From a virus, in the IMG/VR virus record IMGVR_UViG_3300044522_000688, positions 1 through 40,160 of that record: a stretch of DNA of 40,160 nt. One strand, 5' to 3'. The translations under genes were made by a program, and so were the position numbers. Numbering within the stretch: position 1 is the stretch's first letter; every line of letters begins with the position of its first letter. This document shows, one piece after another, positions 1 to 7,479 of the stretch. The notes beneath the pieces are model-generated. The model did not search any database. It saw only the letters and a list, made by a program, of their open reading frames with translations, and had not been told where the DNA came from.

Positions 1-9
1 AAGAAAAAA

Positions 10-639
10 GTGTCAAAAGACGATTTAACTAAAACTTTAAAGAATGTTAAATCCAAAACGGAAATAGAAGAATTTGTTGATGAGGATGGAACAATGTTAA
101 CATCTAGAATACCATATATTAATACCGCATTGTCTCCAAGAAAAACAATGGACCAGACCGTTCCTATGGCAAGAACAACTAACGACCCTGTCACTAGAGG
201 TTATAGAGTTTATTATGGTGAGAGTGAAGAAAAGGGTAATGAGATGATAAATGAGGTTGATTATTCGGAAGCATTTGGATATGCTGAAACTGAAAATATG
301 GATTATGATAATACGGTTAAAACTCTCGCTAAAATGGGTGTTGAAAATCCTGAAGAAAGAGCTCAAGAATTTGGAAAACTTCCAAAACAAAAAAAACACG
401 ACGGTAAGTTAAAACAAAGATTATCTGAAAAAGATACAATAGAAGAACAACAGAAACAACAAATGACTAAAATGGTTGAGGATATTTTAACCAAAAAATC
501 AAAAGACGATTCTGGTGTTATCAAAAATAATGGTATCAGTAAAATATTAATGAAAAATCTTCAATCTATTAAAAAAATTGCTGAAAAAGAAGGTATTAGT
601 ATTAATATGTTAATTAAATCACTAAAATCAAATGAATAA
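10..639 (+). CDS. Hypothetical protein, possibly 5'-truncated
   Basis: Open frame of 209 aa starting at a GTG. The frame stays open back to the first base of the window, so the true start may lie upstream. I do not recognise the family. The protein is charged and low in hydrophobics; about residues 130-205 are Lys/Glu-rich and look helical or coiled-coil, and there is no membrane segment or signal peptide. Its stop overlaps the start of the next gene (ATGAATAA), so it is translationally coupled in a five-gene run that ends at the terminator at 2454-2484. Function unknown; the company of T4-like structural genes makes a virion or assembly role possible but not shown. Confidence 0.75.
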   Translation: MSKDDLTKTLKNVKSKTEIEEFVDEDGTMLTSRIPYINTALSPRKTMDQTVPMARTTNDPVTRGYRVYYGESEEKGNEMINEVDYSEAFGYAETENMDYDNTVKTLAKMGVENPEERAQEFGKLPKQKKHDGKLKQRLSEKDTIEEQQKQQMTKMVEDILTKKSKDDSGVIKNNGISKILMKNLQSIKKIAEKEGISINMLIKSLKSNE

Positions 640-1102
640 GGATTTATACGGAAAATCTTTTGCTATCCCCCAAGATGTCATTGAATATTTACATCAATGC
701 AATCAAGCTGTTGGTGAAGTGGATGAAACAACCGAAGGGTTTAAAAGAAATAAAGATTTAAGAGATAAGAAAGAAATTACATACCAACAATTAAAACGAA
801 TGAAAAATTGGTTTGATAATTTTGATGGTCACGAAAATGATACCACACATATTTTAAATGGTGGACATTATGTGAAAAATTGGGTCAATGACACATTAAA
901 TTCTATGAGAGATAATGTTGAGAATACTAAACAGAATAAGTCTGAAGTATTGCCAAATCAATTCATCCAACCTCACGAAAAAAATGATATGACAAAGATG
1001 AATAGACCAACTCAATCACATAAATCAGCCGTGAATAGATATGATTCGGCAATTGTTGAGAATTTACAAAGAATAAACGATTTAATAAAAAAAATAATTT
1101 AA
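632..1102 (+). CDS. Hypothetical protein
   Basis: 156-aa frame whose ATG overlaps the stop of the preceding gene by 8 bases. It is a soluble, mostly helical-looking protein rich in Asn, Lys and Asp with no recognisable catalytic motif. The C-terminus (about residues 135-156) is an amphipathic helix ending in three lysines and two isoleucines. The next gene starts 3 bases after its stop. I do not recognise the family; treat it as a phage protein of unknown function in the first plus-strand operon. Confidence 0.78.
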   Translation: MNKDLYGKSFAIPQDVIEYLHQCNQAVGEVDETTEGFKRNKDLRDKKEITYQQLKRMKNWFDNFDGHENDTTHILNGGHYVKNWVNDTLNSMRDNVENTKQNKSEVLPNQFIQPHEKNDMTKMNRPTQSHKSAVNRYDSAIVENLQRINDLIKKII

Positions 1103-1105
1103 GTT

Positions 1106-1399
1106 ATGGCAAATTTAGACCCAATAGACTTGGCTCAACCAGAAAATAAGTTGTCGTCAATTGCGACAGCTCAAAGAGCAATATTATTCCCAAAAAATGA
1201 TTATAAAACAACCAACCAATATTCTTCGGTTAATCCTGACGCATTGGCGGATGGTGACACTAAAGGTAAAGGAACTGGTGGTGATTTAGATGTTTATAAT
1301 CAAGGTGCCGGAGCAATCCAAGACATTTTAGAAAGAAAATCTGAAATAGTAGTGAATACCTTTAAACCAAACGCACCTTACACCACACCAAGCGCTTAA
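1106..1399 (+). CDS. Small hypothetical protein, possibly structural
   Basis: 97-aa protein starting at ATG three bases after the previous stop. It is poor in charged residues, with a Gly/Asp-rich centre (about residues 48-68) and a Thr/Pro/Ala tail. The mix of short polar loops and no hydrophobic core is like small virion-associated proteins, but no family is recognised. Its stop shares a base with the ATG of the next gene (TAATG), which indicates coupled translation. Confidence 0.7.
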   Translation: MANLDPIDLAQPENKLSSIATAQRAILFPKNDYKTTNQYSSVNPDALADGDTKGKGTGGDLDVYNQGAGAIQDILERKSEIVVNTFKPNAPYTTPSA

Positions 1400-1815
1400 T
1401 GAAACTTTACAATACATTTAAGTCCCTTATTTTAGAAGTAGCGTCAGTTGACTCAATAGTCAATGCTATAAAAAATAAAGACAAGATAATAATTTACTAC
1501 GATGGTGATGAACCTGGTGGTCGTGGATTAAGGGAGATAGAACCTGTATGTTTCGGATACAGTAAAGCCGATAACCCTGTCCTACGAGCTTGGGATACTC
1601 AAGGAGCGTCTCACACCGGTTATAAAGGAGAACAACCCTTACCAGGATGGAGACTTTTTAGAGCAGATAAAATTCTCTCTTTTAAACCATCCGGAGAAAA
1701 GTTTGACACACCAAAACCCGGCTATAATACAGCCGGAGATAAAAGTATGACAAGAGTTATCATAAATGCGGTTTTTAATGAGCAACCAACTCAAACAGAA
1801 CCCACACAATATTAA
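1399..1815 (+). CDS. WYL-domain-like protein
   Basis: 138-aa protein. From about residue 20 to 95 it follows the WYL-domain pattern: a basic/hydrophobic strand (IIIYYDGDEPG), then REIEPVCFGYSK, VLRAW and finally GWRLFRADKI, which matches the 'R.IEP..xG.....xLRAY......GWRxFRxDxI' layout of WYL domains. WYL domains are SH3-like ligand-sensing modules, often next to a helix-turn-helix in bacterial regulators. Here no HTH is present, so it is a stand-alone WYL-like protein. Its first 15 residues (FKSLILEVAS) contain an IxE step that resembles a prohead protease site. It overlaps the previous gene by one base. Role unknown: a nucleic-acid or nucleotide sensor, or virion cargo. Confidence 0.6.
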   Translation: MKLYNTFKSLILEVASVDSIVNAIKNKDKIIIYYDGDEPGGRGLREIEPVCFGYSKADNPVLRAWDTQGASHTGYKGEQPLPGWRLFRADKILSFKPSGEKFDTPKPGYNTAGDKSMTRVIINAVFNEQPTQTEPTQY

Positions 1816-1821
1816 AACATT

Positions 1822-2433
1822 ATGACAAACGAAAATAGTTTAATGGAAAAATTAATGGTGTCTAAAAAAATGATAGATATCCATAACCAAACACCAAGAG
1901 GGGGATTACCTTCTATGAATTCATATAATTCACCTGAAGTGGAATCATACGATGCTCCACAAGCGAAGTATTCGTTACCTCAAGAATTTTTACAAGAAAA
2001 TTCATCATCAAATGAACCTTATTTATCGTCAATACCAAAAACACCAACGATGCCACAACCTCTTACAAGTGATAGAGTTATGTCGTCTAAATTACCTGAC
2101 GAAATAAAACGATTAATGATAGAACATCCAATCAGTCAACCAAACTCTATGGGGGGTGGTTCAGTATTGTCGGATGAATTAGTTGAGAAAGCCTCAAAAT
2201 TAATGAATTTAAAAGGTCCTCAACAACCAAAACAAGTTGTTAAAGAACAATCACCTCAACCAAATTTTAACAACAAACAATTAAAAGAAATGTTAAAAGA
2301 AGTTGTGGAAGAAGTGTTGTTAGAAAATGGTATACTTGCCGAATCAACACAAAAATCAAATGAAGTCTTTTCTTTTAAAGTTGGAAAACATATATTTGAA
2401 GGTAAGGTTACAAAGATAAAAAAACTATCTTAA
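1822..2433 (+). CDS. Hypothetical protein with C-terminal helical segment
   Basis: 203-aa protein, last gene before the terminator at 2454-2484. Residues 1-110 are Pro/Ser/Asn-rich and look disordered. Residues about 112-170 hold short helices, including an acidic/basic amphipathic helix (LKEMLKEVVEEVLLENG). The last 25 residues look like a small beta unit (FSFKVGKHIFEGKVTKIK). The LLE and LAE steps near the helix resemble prohead protease sites seen elsewhere in the window, though such short motifs are common by chance. Family not recognised. A flexible linker or capsid-associated protein would fit the composition. Confidence 0.72.
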   Translation: MTNENSLMEKLMVSKKMIDIHNQTPRGGLPSMNSYNSPEVESYDAPQAKYSLPQEFLQENSSSNEPYLSSIPKTPTMPQPLTSDRVMSSKLPDEIKRLMIEHPISQPNSMGGGSVLSDELVEKASKLMNLKGPQQPKQVVKEQSPQPNFNNKQLKEMLKEVVEEVLLENGILAESTQKSNEVFSFKVGKHIFEGKVTKIKKLS

Positions 2434-2453
2434 CTTTATTTACTCTCAAGATT

Positions 2454-2484
2454 AACCCTCATCTACCAAGTTGGGGGTTTTTTT
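2454..2484 (+). terminator. Intrinsic terminator after the first plus-strand operon
   Basis: Seven-base-pair stem (AACCCTC at 2454-2460 with GGGGGTT at 2473-2479, one G-T pair), 12-base loop, followed by a run of seven T (2478-2484). It lies 20 bases after the stop at 2433 and separates the first five genes from the glycosyltransferase block. Confidence 0.8.
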
Positions 2485-2496
2485 ATGGAGTAATGG

Positions 2497-2527
2497 TTGA
2501 TATTCTCATTAACTATTGTTATATTTT
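2497..2527 (+). promoter_or_regulatory. Candidate Bacteroidota-type promoter for the glycosyltransferase block
   Basis: After the terminator a new promoter is needed before the gene at 2546. GTTG (TTG at 2497-2499), 20 bases, then TATATTTT (2520-2527) is a seven-of-eight match to the Bacteroidota -7 element TAnnTTTG with acceptable spacing from the -33 TTTG. A partial late-type motif (CATTTATAA, 2528-2536) overlaps the same stretch, so the assignment is uncertain. Confidence 0.35.
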
Positions 2528-2545
2528 CATTTATAATTTAATAAT

Positions 2546-3763
2546 ATGAAAGAAAAAATTAATGTATTAGTTCTACCATCAGATACGTCAGGTGTTGGAA
2601 AATTTCGTTCGGTAGACCCTCATGTATTTTTACAAAACCAATATCCCGATGATTTTCATGTGGATATTGACTATAACCCAAAGATAGATGATATTAATTA
2701 TTGGAAAAAATATCAGATAATTCACGCTCATAGAACTATTGGTAATAACTACGAAGTGTCGGCGCAAATAATTAAAGGGTTAAAAGAATTAGGAATTATT
2801 GTTATTGTTGATATTGACGATTATTGGTTACCAACGGTAGACCACCCAATCCATAGTATTATCGTAAAACATAAAATTCACGAGAAAATTGTTGCAAATT
2901 TAAAAGAAGCCAGTTATGTTACAACAACAACTGATTTATTTGCTAACGAAATTCGTAAGCTTAATAAAAATGTATTAGTTTTACCAAACGCTATAAATCC
3001 AAAAGAAGGTCAATTTAATCAACCAACTCCACCATCAGATAAGATTAGAGTTGGATGGCTCGGAGGTAGTTCACACATTGAGGATTTAAATTTGTTGGGT
3101 GATTTTGTTCAAAAAAATCAAGACATAAATGATAAATTACAATATGTCATTTGTGGGTTTGATATTAGAGGTACCGTAACGGAAATGAACCCACAAACAG
3201 GTGAAGAAAGAAAAAGAGATATATTACCTCACGAAACTGTTTGGACTAAATATGAAGATATTTTCACTAACAAGTATAAAACCATAGATGAGAACTATAA
3301 AAAACATTTATTAGAGTTCAAAGAAAGAGACTTTATATCAACAAGTGATTTACCATATGTTAGAGTTTGGACAAAACCTGTTACAACTTACGCTATGAAT
3401 TATTCAAAATTTGATATATCTTTGGCACCGATTAAAAATCATATATTCAATAGGATGAAATCTCAATTAAAAGTGATTGAGGCTGGGTTTTATAAGAAAG
3501 CGTTAATTGCTTCAGAAATTGGACCTTACACAATTGATTTAAAACATTGTTTGAAAAATGGTAATTTTACAGATGGTAATGCAATTTTAATCCCTGAAAA
3601 TAGAAATCATAGTGATTGGTCTAAATCAATTAAAAAGTTGGTTCAAAACCCTGAAATGATTACTGAATTGGGTGAGAGATTATTTGAAACTGTTAAAGAC
3701 AAATATGATTTAAAAAATGTGACGGTTACAAGGGCAGAATTTTACAAATCTTTAATTAAATAA
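2546..3763 (+). CDS. Glycosyltransferase, GT-B fold (group 1/GT4-like)
   Basis: 405-aa protein, a usual length for a GT-B glycosyltransferase. The N-terminal half has the Rossmann-type start (INVLVLPSD.SGVGKFRS) and a DIDDYW motif at about residues 91-96. The C-terminal domain begins near residue 165 with IRVGWLGGSSHIEDL, the usual nucleotide-sugar-binding entry, followed by a late KVIEAGFYKKALIASEIGPY segment that corresponds to the conserved E-x7-E/P-x-I region. It probably transfers a sugar from an activated nucleotide donor; donor and acceptor are unknown. It opens the sugar/methyl block after a terminator, so it may be the first gene of that transcript. It could act on virion proteins, modified DNA or host glycans. 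Confidence 0.8.
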   Translation: MKEKINVLVLPSDTSGVGKFRSVDPHVFLQNQYPDDFHVDIDYNPKIDDINYWKKYQIIHAHRTIGNNYEVSAQIIKGLKELGIIVIVDIDDYWLPTVDHPIHSIIVKHKIHEKIVANLKEASYVTTTTDLFANEIRKLNKNVLVLPNAINPKEGQFNQPTPPSDKIRVGWLGGSSHIEDLNLLGDFVQKNQDINDKLQYVICGFDIRGTVTEMNPQTGEERKRDILPHETVWTKYEDIFTNKYKTIDENYKKHLLEFKERDFISTSDLPYVRVWTKPVTTYAMNYSKFDISLAPIKNHIFNRMKSQLKVIEAGFYKKALIASEIGPYTIDLKHCLKNGNFTDGNAILIPENRNHSDWSKSIKKLVQNPEMITELGERLFETVKDKYDLKNVTVTRAEFYKSLIK

Positions 3764-3767
3764 TAAA

Positions 3768-4469
3768 ATGATAAACATACCTTTAACCAAAATATTGTTT
3801 CTTGATATAGAAACAGTTGGTGGATGTAAAAACTATACCGAGTGTAAAGTTAACAATCCAAGTGTCGCAAAACAATTTGAGAAATATTTTGATTGGTTTC
3901 AAAAAAGATTCCCGGAAGATATTGGAGAATCATTAGACTATGTTTTTGAAAACCGAGCGGCGTTAGTTCCCGAGTTTTCAAAAATTGTTTGTGTTAGTGT
4001 AGCGTTTGTTATGGACAATGGGGACATTAAAAAACAATCATTCTCCGGAGACGATGAAAAAAAATTATTAAAAGATTGTCAAACATTACTTAATCGTTGT
4101 GGTAAATTAGATTTTTATCTATGTGGACATAACTTAAAGAATTTTGACATCCCAATGTTGGCAAAAAGAATGATTATTAACGGATTAAAACCATCCTCAA
4201 TATTACCTTCTTACAATACAAAACCTTGGGAGATTAAAGCCATTGACACCAAAGAAATTTGGCAATACGGAGCTTACACCGCAATTGGTTCATTAGATTT
4301 AATGTGTTCTTGTATGGATGTTCCATCACCAAAGGAAGGTGATGTTACTGGAGATAAAGTTCACGACGCGTATTGGAATAAAAATATGTTATCAGAAATC
4401 ACCGCTTATTGTGAGCGTGATGTGTTGGTATTAATTGATGTAATAAAAAAATTAAAAGAATTAGAATAA
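3768..4469 (+). CDS. DEDDy 3'-5' exonuclease (PolB-exonuclease-like)
   Basis: 233-aa stand-alone exonuclease. All three Exo motifs are visible: Exo I FLDIET (D13, E15), Exo II HNLKNFDIP (D127) and Exo III YCERD (Y214, D218), which makes it a DEDDy-type enzyme. Spacing and length match the predicted 3'-5' exonucleases related to the proofreading domain of family B DNA polymerases (Pfam DNA_pol_B_exo2 type). It should remove nucleotides from 3' ends using two metal ions, in phage replication, repair or host DNA turnover. Its stop overlaps the start of the dUTPase gene (TAATGG), which suggests that the two DNA-metabolism enzymes are made together. Confidence 0.88.
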   Translation: MINIPLTKILFLDIETVGGCKNYTECKVNNPSVAKQFEKYFDWFQKRFPEDIGESLDYVFENRAALVPEFSKIVCVSVAFVMDNGDIKKQSFSGDDEKKLLKDCQTLLNRCGKLDFYLCGHNLKNFDIPMLAKRMIINGLKPSSILPSYNTKPWEIKAIDTKEIWQYGAYTAIGSLDLMCSCMDVPSPKEGDVTGDKVHDAYWNKNMLSEITAYCERDVLVLIDVIKKLKELE

Positions 4470-5065
4470 TGGAATATAATAATTTAGATTTTTTAGAGGA
4501 AAAGGCTAAAGAATTAAGACAAAGATTAGATGGTGATTTTGAAGATTTGGATATGACCGAAATGATGAATGAACTAGGTGTTGATATTAAAGATTTAGAG
4601 GAAAAGATGTTGAATCATAGAACTAAATTACCTTTACAATTTAATAAATTACATCCCGATGCCGTAACACCTAAATACAATTACGAAGGTGATTCAGGGT
4701 TTGATTTACATTCTATTGATGAAGTAGTTATACCCCCATTTGGAAGAGCTTTAGTCCCAACAGGATTATCCTTCGACATTAAAGATGGTTATGAAATTCA
4801 AGTTAGAACCAAAAGTGGGTTAGCCATTAATCAGGGTCTTATGATATTAAATTCTCCAGGAACAGTAGATTCGTCATACACTGGAGAAATAAAAGGAATT
4901 ATTTTTAACACTAACCCTTTTGAGTTTACAATACCTAAAGGTATGAAAATAGGACAAGCTGTTCTATGTCCTGTTGTAAATGGGGGGTGGGTTGACTTGA
5001 TAGAAGTTAATAAAATAAACGAAAAAGATAGAGGTGAAAATGGATTTGGAAGTACAGGGATATAA
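4469..5065 (+). CDS. dut: dUTPase (dUTP diphosphatase) with N-terminal extension
   Basis: 198-aa trimeric-type dUTPase. The conserved motifs are SGFDL (76-80), RTKSGLA (113-119; most dUTPases have RSGLA), PGTVDSSY (130-137, catalytic D134), IGQAVLCPV (161-169) and the C-terminal P-loop-like RGENGFGSTG (188-197). It hydrolyses dUTP to dUMP and pyrophosphate, keeping uracil out of DNA and feeding thymidylate synthesis. About 55 charged, helical N-terminal residues precede the core and are absent from the usual 140-150-aa enzyme; they may mediate oligomer or partner contacts. The gene overlaps the exonuclease gene upstream by one base and the methyltransferase gene downstream by 26 bases. Confidence 0.93.
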   Translation: MEYNNLDFLEEKAKELRQRLDGDFEDLDMTEMMNELGVDIKDLEEKMLNHRTKLPLQFNKLHPDAVTPKYNYEGDSGFDLHSIDEVVIPPFGRALVPTGLSFDIKDGYEIQVRTKSGLAINQGLMILNSPGTVDSSYTGEIKGIIFNTNPFEFTIPKGMKIGQAVLCPVVNGGWVDLIEVNKINEKDRGENGFGSTGI

Positions 5066-5615
5066 CTCAATAGATTTAAAAGTGGTAATGAGACCTTATG
5101 AGTCAGAACATGAATTAAGATTGTTTTGTCAAGAATTAAAAAAAACATTAGGAGATTCTCCGACAATTGTTGAACTTGGTTCATATATGGGTGAAAGTAG
5201 TTTAATTTTTTCTCAAGAATTTCCTAATGGGAAAATAATATGTATTGATTCGTGGGAGGGTGGTTTTGATGAGTCTGATTCTGCTAGTCATGCCGATTAT
5301 ATTGATGTTGAAAAACAATTTGATTTAAGATTATCGTCTGTAAATAACATTACAAAATTAAAAGGGTATTCAACCGATTTTACAATTGAATGTGATATGG
5401 TTTATATCGATGCTTGTCATAAATATGAGTGTGTTATGAACGATATTAAACATTGGGAGCCGTTAACTAAAAAAGTTATCTCTGGTCATGATTATAATAC
5501 AGATGAATTTATTAGAATTCATCCACATATTGCGGGTGTTAAAGTAGCGATAAACGAATCACTAGGTACTCCGGATAAAATATTTGGTGACGGGTCTTGG
5601 TTTAAATTAAAATAA
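5040..5615 (+). CDS. SAM-dependent methyltransferase (Methyltransf_24/TylF-like)
   Basis: 191 aa from the ATG at 5040; an in-frame GTG at 5034 would add two residues. Numbered from that GTG, SAM motif I is VELGSYMGESS (46-56), an ID pair follows at 71-72, and YIDACHKYE (124-132) with GHDY (151-154) gives the D..H..Y and HD pattern of the macrolide/sugar O-methyltransferase group (TylF, CmcI), where these residues bind a metal and the acceptor. It probably methylates a small-molecule or sugar hydroxyl. It shares this layout with the gene at 6324-6905, so the two are paralogues. The 26-base overlap with the dUTPase gene suggests translational coupling. Confidence 0.8.
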   Translation: MDLEVQGYNSIDLKVVMRPYESEHELRLFCQELKKTLGDSPTIVELGSYMGESSLIFSQEFPNGKIICIDSWEGGFDESDSASHADYIDVEKQFDLRLSSVNNITKLKGYSTDFTIECDMVYIDACHKYECVMNDIKHWEPLTKKVISGHDYNTDEFIRIHPHIAGVKVAINESLGTPDKIFGDGSWFKLK

Positions 5616-5622
5616 ATTTTAT

Positions 5623-6327
5623 ATGATAACGATATACACAATAACTTATAACGAAGAAAAATTAATTAAATTTTTTATTAATCACTACAGAGAAAGATTT
5701 CCAAATTGTGAAATTAATATTTTTGATAATTATTCAACTGACAGGACAACTGAAATTGCACAAGAATTAGATTGTAATGTTATTTTGTACGATACAAATA
5801 ATACATTGTCAGATAGCGAATATTTAAAAATTAAAAATAATTGTTGGAAGACATCTAAAACAGATTGGGTTATTGTTTGTGATTGTGATGAATTATTGGA
5901 AATTAATGAGAATGATTTATGTAATGAAGAATTTAATATCGTTAAAACTGAAGGATATTCTATAATGAATTTTGATGAGGATAAAGATTTAAATTTATTA
6001 GATGAGGGATTTCGAGATTTTGGGTTTGATAAGTCAATAATGTTTAATTCAAATGAAATTGATAAAATGAATTATTCTCCGGGGTGTCATCATTGTCGAC
6101 CACAACCTAAATTAAATTGTGTTATATCGTACAGCGAAAAAAAATATAGATTACTTCATTACAAATATCTTAGCCCTAATTATACCGTAGAACGACATAA
6201 AATGTTTGGTTTAAGGTTAAGCGATGATAATAAAAAAAATGGATGGGGAATCCATTATAATTTTTCGTCAGAAAGTATAATTAAATATTATAATAATAAA
6301 CAAAAAGAATTAATTAAATTAATATGA
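5623..6327 (+). CDS. Glycosyltransferase family 2-like (GT-A)
   Basis: 234-aa single-domain GT-A protein. The N-terminus ITIYTITYNEEKLIKFFINHY is the typical 'T..YNE...l' opening; IFDNYSTDRTTEIA (about 33-46) is the D-N-x-S-x-D nucleotide-binding segment; and VCDCDE (about 86-91) supplies the DxD metal site. The C-terminal part, with LHYKYLSP and ERHKMFGLR, resembles other phage and viral short GT2-type proteins. Donor and acceptor unknown. It lies between two methyltransferase paralogues and its stop overlaps the next start by 4 bases (ATGA), suggesting that the encoded enzymes act on the same glycan. Confidence 0.8.
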   Translation: MITIYTITYNEEKLIKFFINHYRERFPNCEINIFDNYSTDRTTEIAQELDCNVILYDTNNTLSDSEYLKIKNNCWKTSKTDWVIVCDCDELLEINENDLCNEEFNIVKTEGYSIMNFDEDKDLNLLDEGFRDFGFDKSIMFNSNEIDKMNYSPGCHHCRPQPKLNCVISYSEKKYRLLHYKYLSPNYTVERHKMFGLRLSDDNKKNGWGIHYNFSSESIIKYYNNKQKELIKLI

Positions 6328-6905
6328 AAGATAAAATTAACCACAATTATACAAATTTAGAGGGTTGGTTCAATATGGAAAACCAATACCTTGAATTATT
6401 AGATGAAGTTCCGGAAGGTGGAATATTTGTCGAATTAGGTGCATATAAAGGTAAATCAACCTCATTTATTGTTACTGAAATAATCAACAAAGATAAGAAC
6501 ATTAAGTTTCACACTATTGATACCTTTGAAGGCGATAGTGGTTCTAATGATGAAAATGAGGTAAATGCCTATAGGAACGTTATTGTTTCAAATATGTACG
6601 AAGAATTCATTAAAAATACCGAACATTTAAAAGAATATTTTAACGTTATTGTAGGTAAATCAGATGAGTCATCCGAATTTTTTGAAGACGATAGTGTTGA
6701 CGTAATTTTTATAGATGCTGGACATAGTTATGAGTCTGTTATTAAAGACATTAAATCGTGGTTACCTAAAATAAAGAATGGTGGGATTATGTCAGGTCAC
6801 GATTATAATAATAGTTGGCCAGGTGTTAAAATGGCGGTTAATGAAATTTTTAATAAAATTGATAAAATTGATAACGACTGTTGGTTCGTTAAAATAAATA
6901 AATAA
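6324..6905 (+). CDS. SAM-dependent methyltransferase (Methyltransf_24/TylF-like)
   Basis: 193-aa methyltransferase with motif I FVELGAYKGKST (about 35-46), an acidic loop after the second strand (TIDTFEGD), VIFIDAGHSYE (about 131-141) and GGIMSGHDYN (about 155-164). The D..H..Y and HD pattern is shared with the gene at 5040-5615 and with metal-dependent sugar O-methyltransferases. I infer methylation of a sugar added by the neighbouring glycosyltransferases. It overlaps the upstream glycosyltransferase by 4 bases. The first Met is used here; a second Met near residue 18 is a possible alternative start. Confidence 0.8.
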   Translation: MKDKINHNYTNLEGWFNMENQYLELLDEVPEGGIFVELGAYKGKSTSFIVTEIINKDKNIKFHTIDTFEGDSGSNDENEVNAYRNVIVSNMYEEFIKNTEHLKEYFNVIVGKSDESSEFFEDDSVDVIFIDAGHSYESVIKDIKSWLPKIKNGGIMSGHDYNNSWPGVKMAVNEIFNKIDKIDNDCWFVKINK

Positions 6906-6917
6906 AAAAAATAAAAT

Positions 6918-7478
6918 ATGATACACGAAACAGGATATTGGAGTAAAGAAAACTCATTGTCACACCACATACACAGTGAAAATTTAAGTAAATGGATATC
7001 GGATTATTTATCTCAATATAAAGACCATCAGATATATGATTTTGGTTGTGGTCTAGGAAATTACTTAAACGATTTAAGTTTAAAGGGGTTTAAAAAATTA
7101 AAAGGTATCGAAGCAGACCCGATGAATACTAATCAAGATTTTGAAATTTTACAACTTGATTTATCAGAACCATTTATGTTAGATGAAAAAGGTATTATCA
7201 TATGTTTAGAGGTTGGTGAACATATTCCCGAAAAATACCAAGAAACTTTTTTAAATAATATTTTTAATAATTGTGATAAGCACTTAATAATGTCTTGGGC
7301 GGTAAGAGGTCAAGGTGGGTATGGTCATTTTAACGAACTAAATAACGATGAAATAATCCCTTTAATTGAGGGATTAGGGTTTAAATATCTTGAAGATGTA
7401 AGCAAAATAGCTAGAAAATTACCCGAAGATAAATGTTCATATTTTAGGAATACTATTATGGTTTTTGAAAAAAAATAA
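6918..7478 (+). CDS. Class I SAM-dependent methyltransferase
   Basis: 186-aa protein with a clear class I fold: IYDFGCGLGNYLNDL (about 40-54, motif I), LKGIEADP (about 61-68, acidic residue that binds the ribose hydroxyls), then LQLDLSEPF and IICLEVGEHIPEKY (about 93-106), typical of the Methyltransf_11/23 group. It is not a close relative of the other two methyltransferases in the block, so it was probably acquired separately. The substrate is unknown. The next gene starts at 7480, one base after its stop. Confidence 0.8.
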   Translation: MIHETGYWSKENSLSHHIHSENLSKWISDYLSQYKDHQIYDFGCGLGNYLNDLSLKGFKKLKGIEADPMNTNQDFEILQLDLSEPFMLDEKGIIICLEVGEHIPEKYQETFLNNIFNNCDKHLIMSWAVRGQGGYGHFNELNNDEIIPLIEGLGFKYLEDVSKIARKLPEDKCSYFRNTIMVFEKK

Positions 7479-7479
7479 T

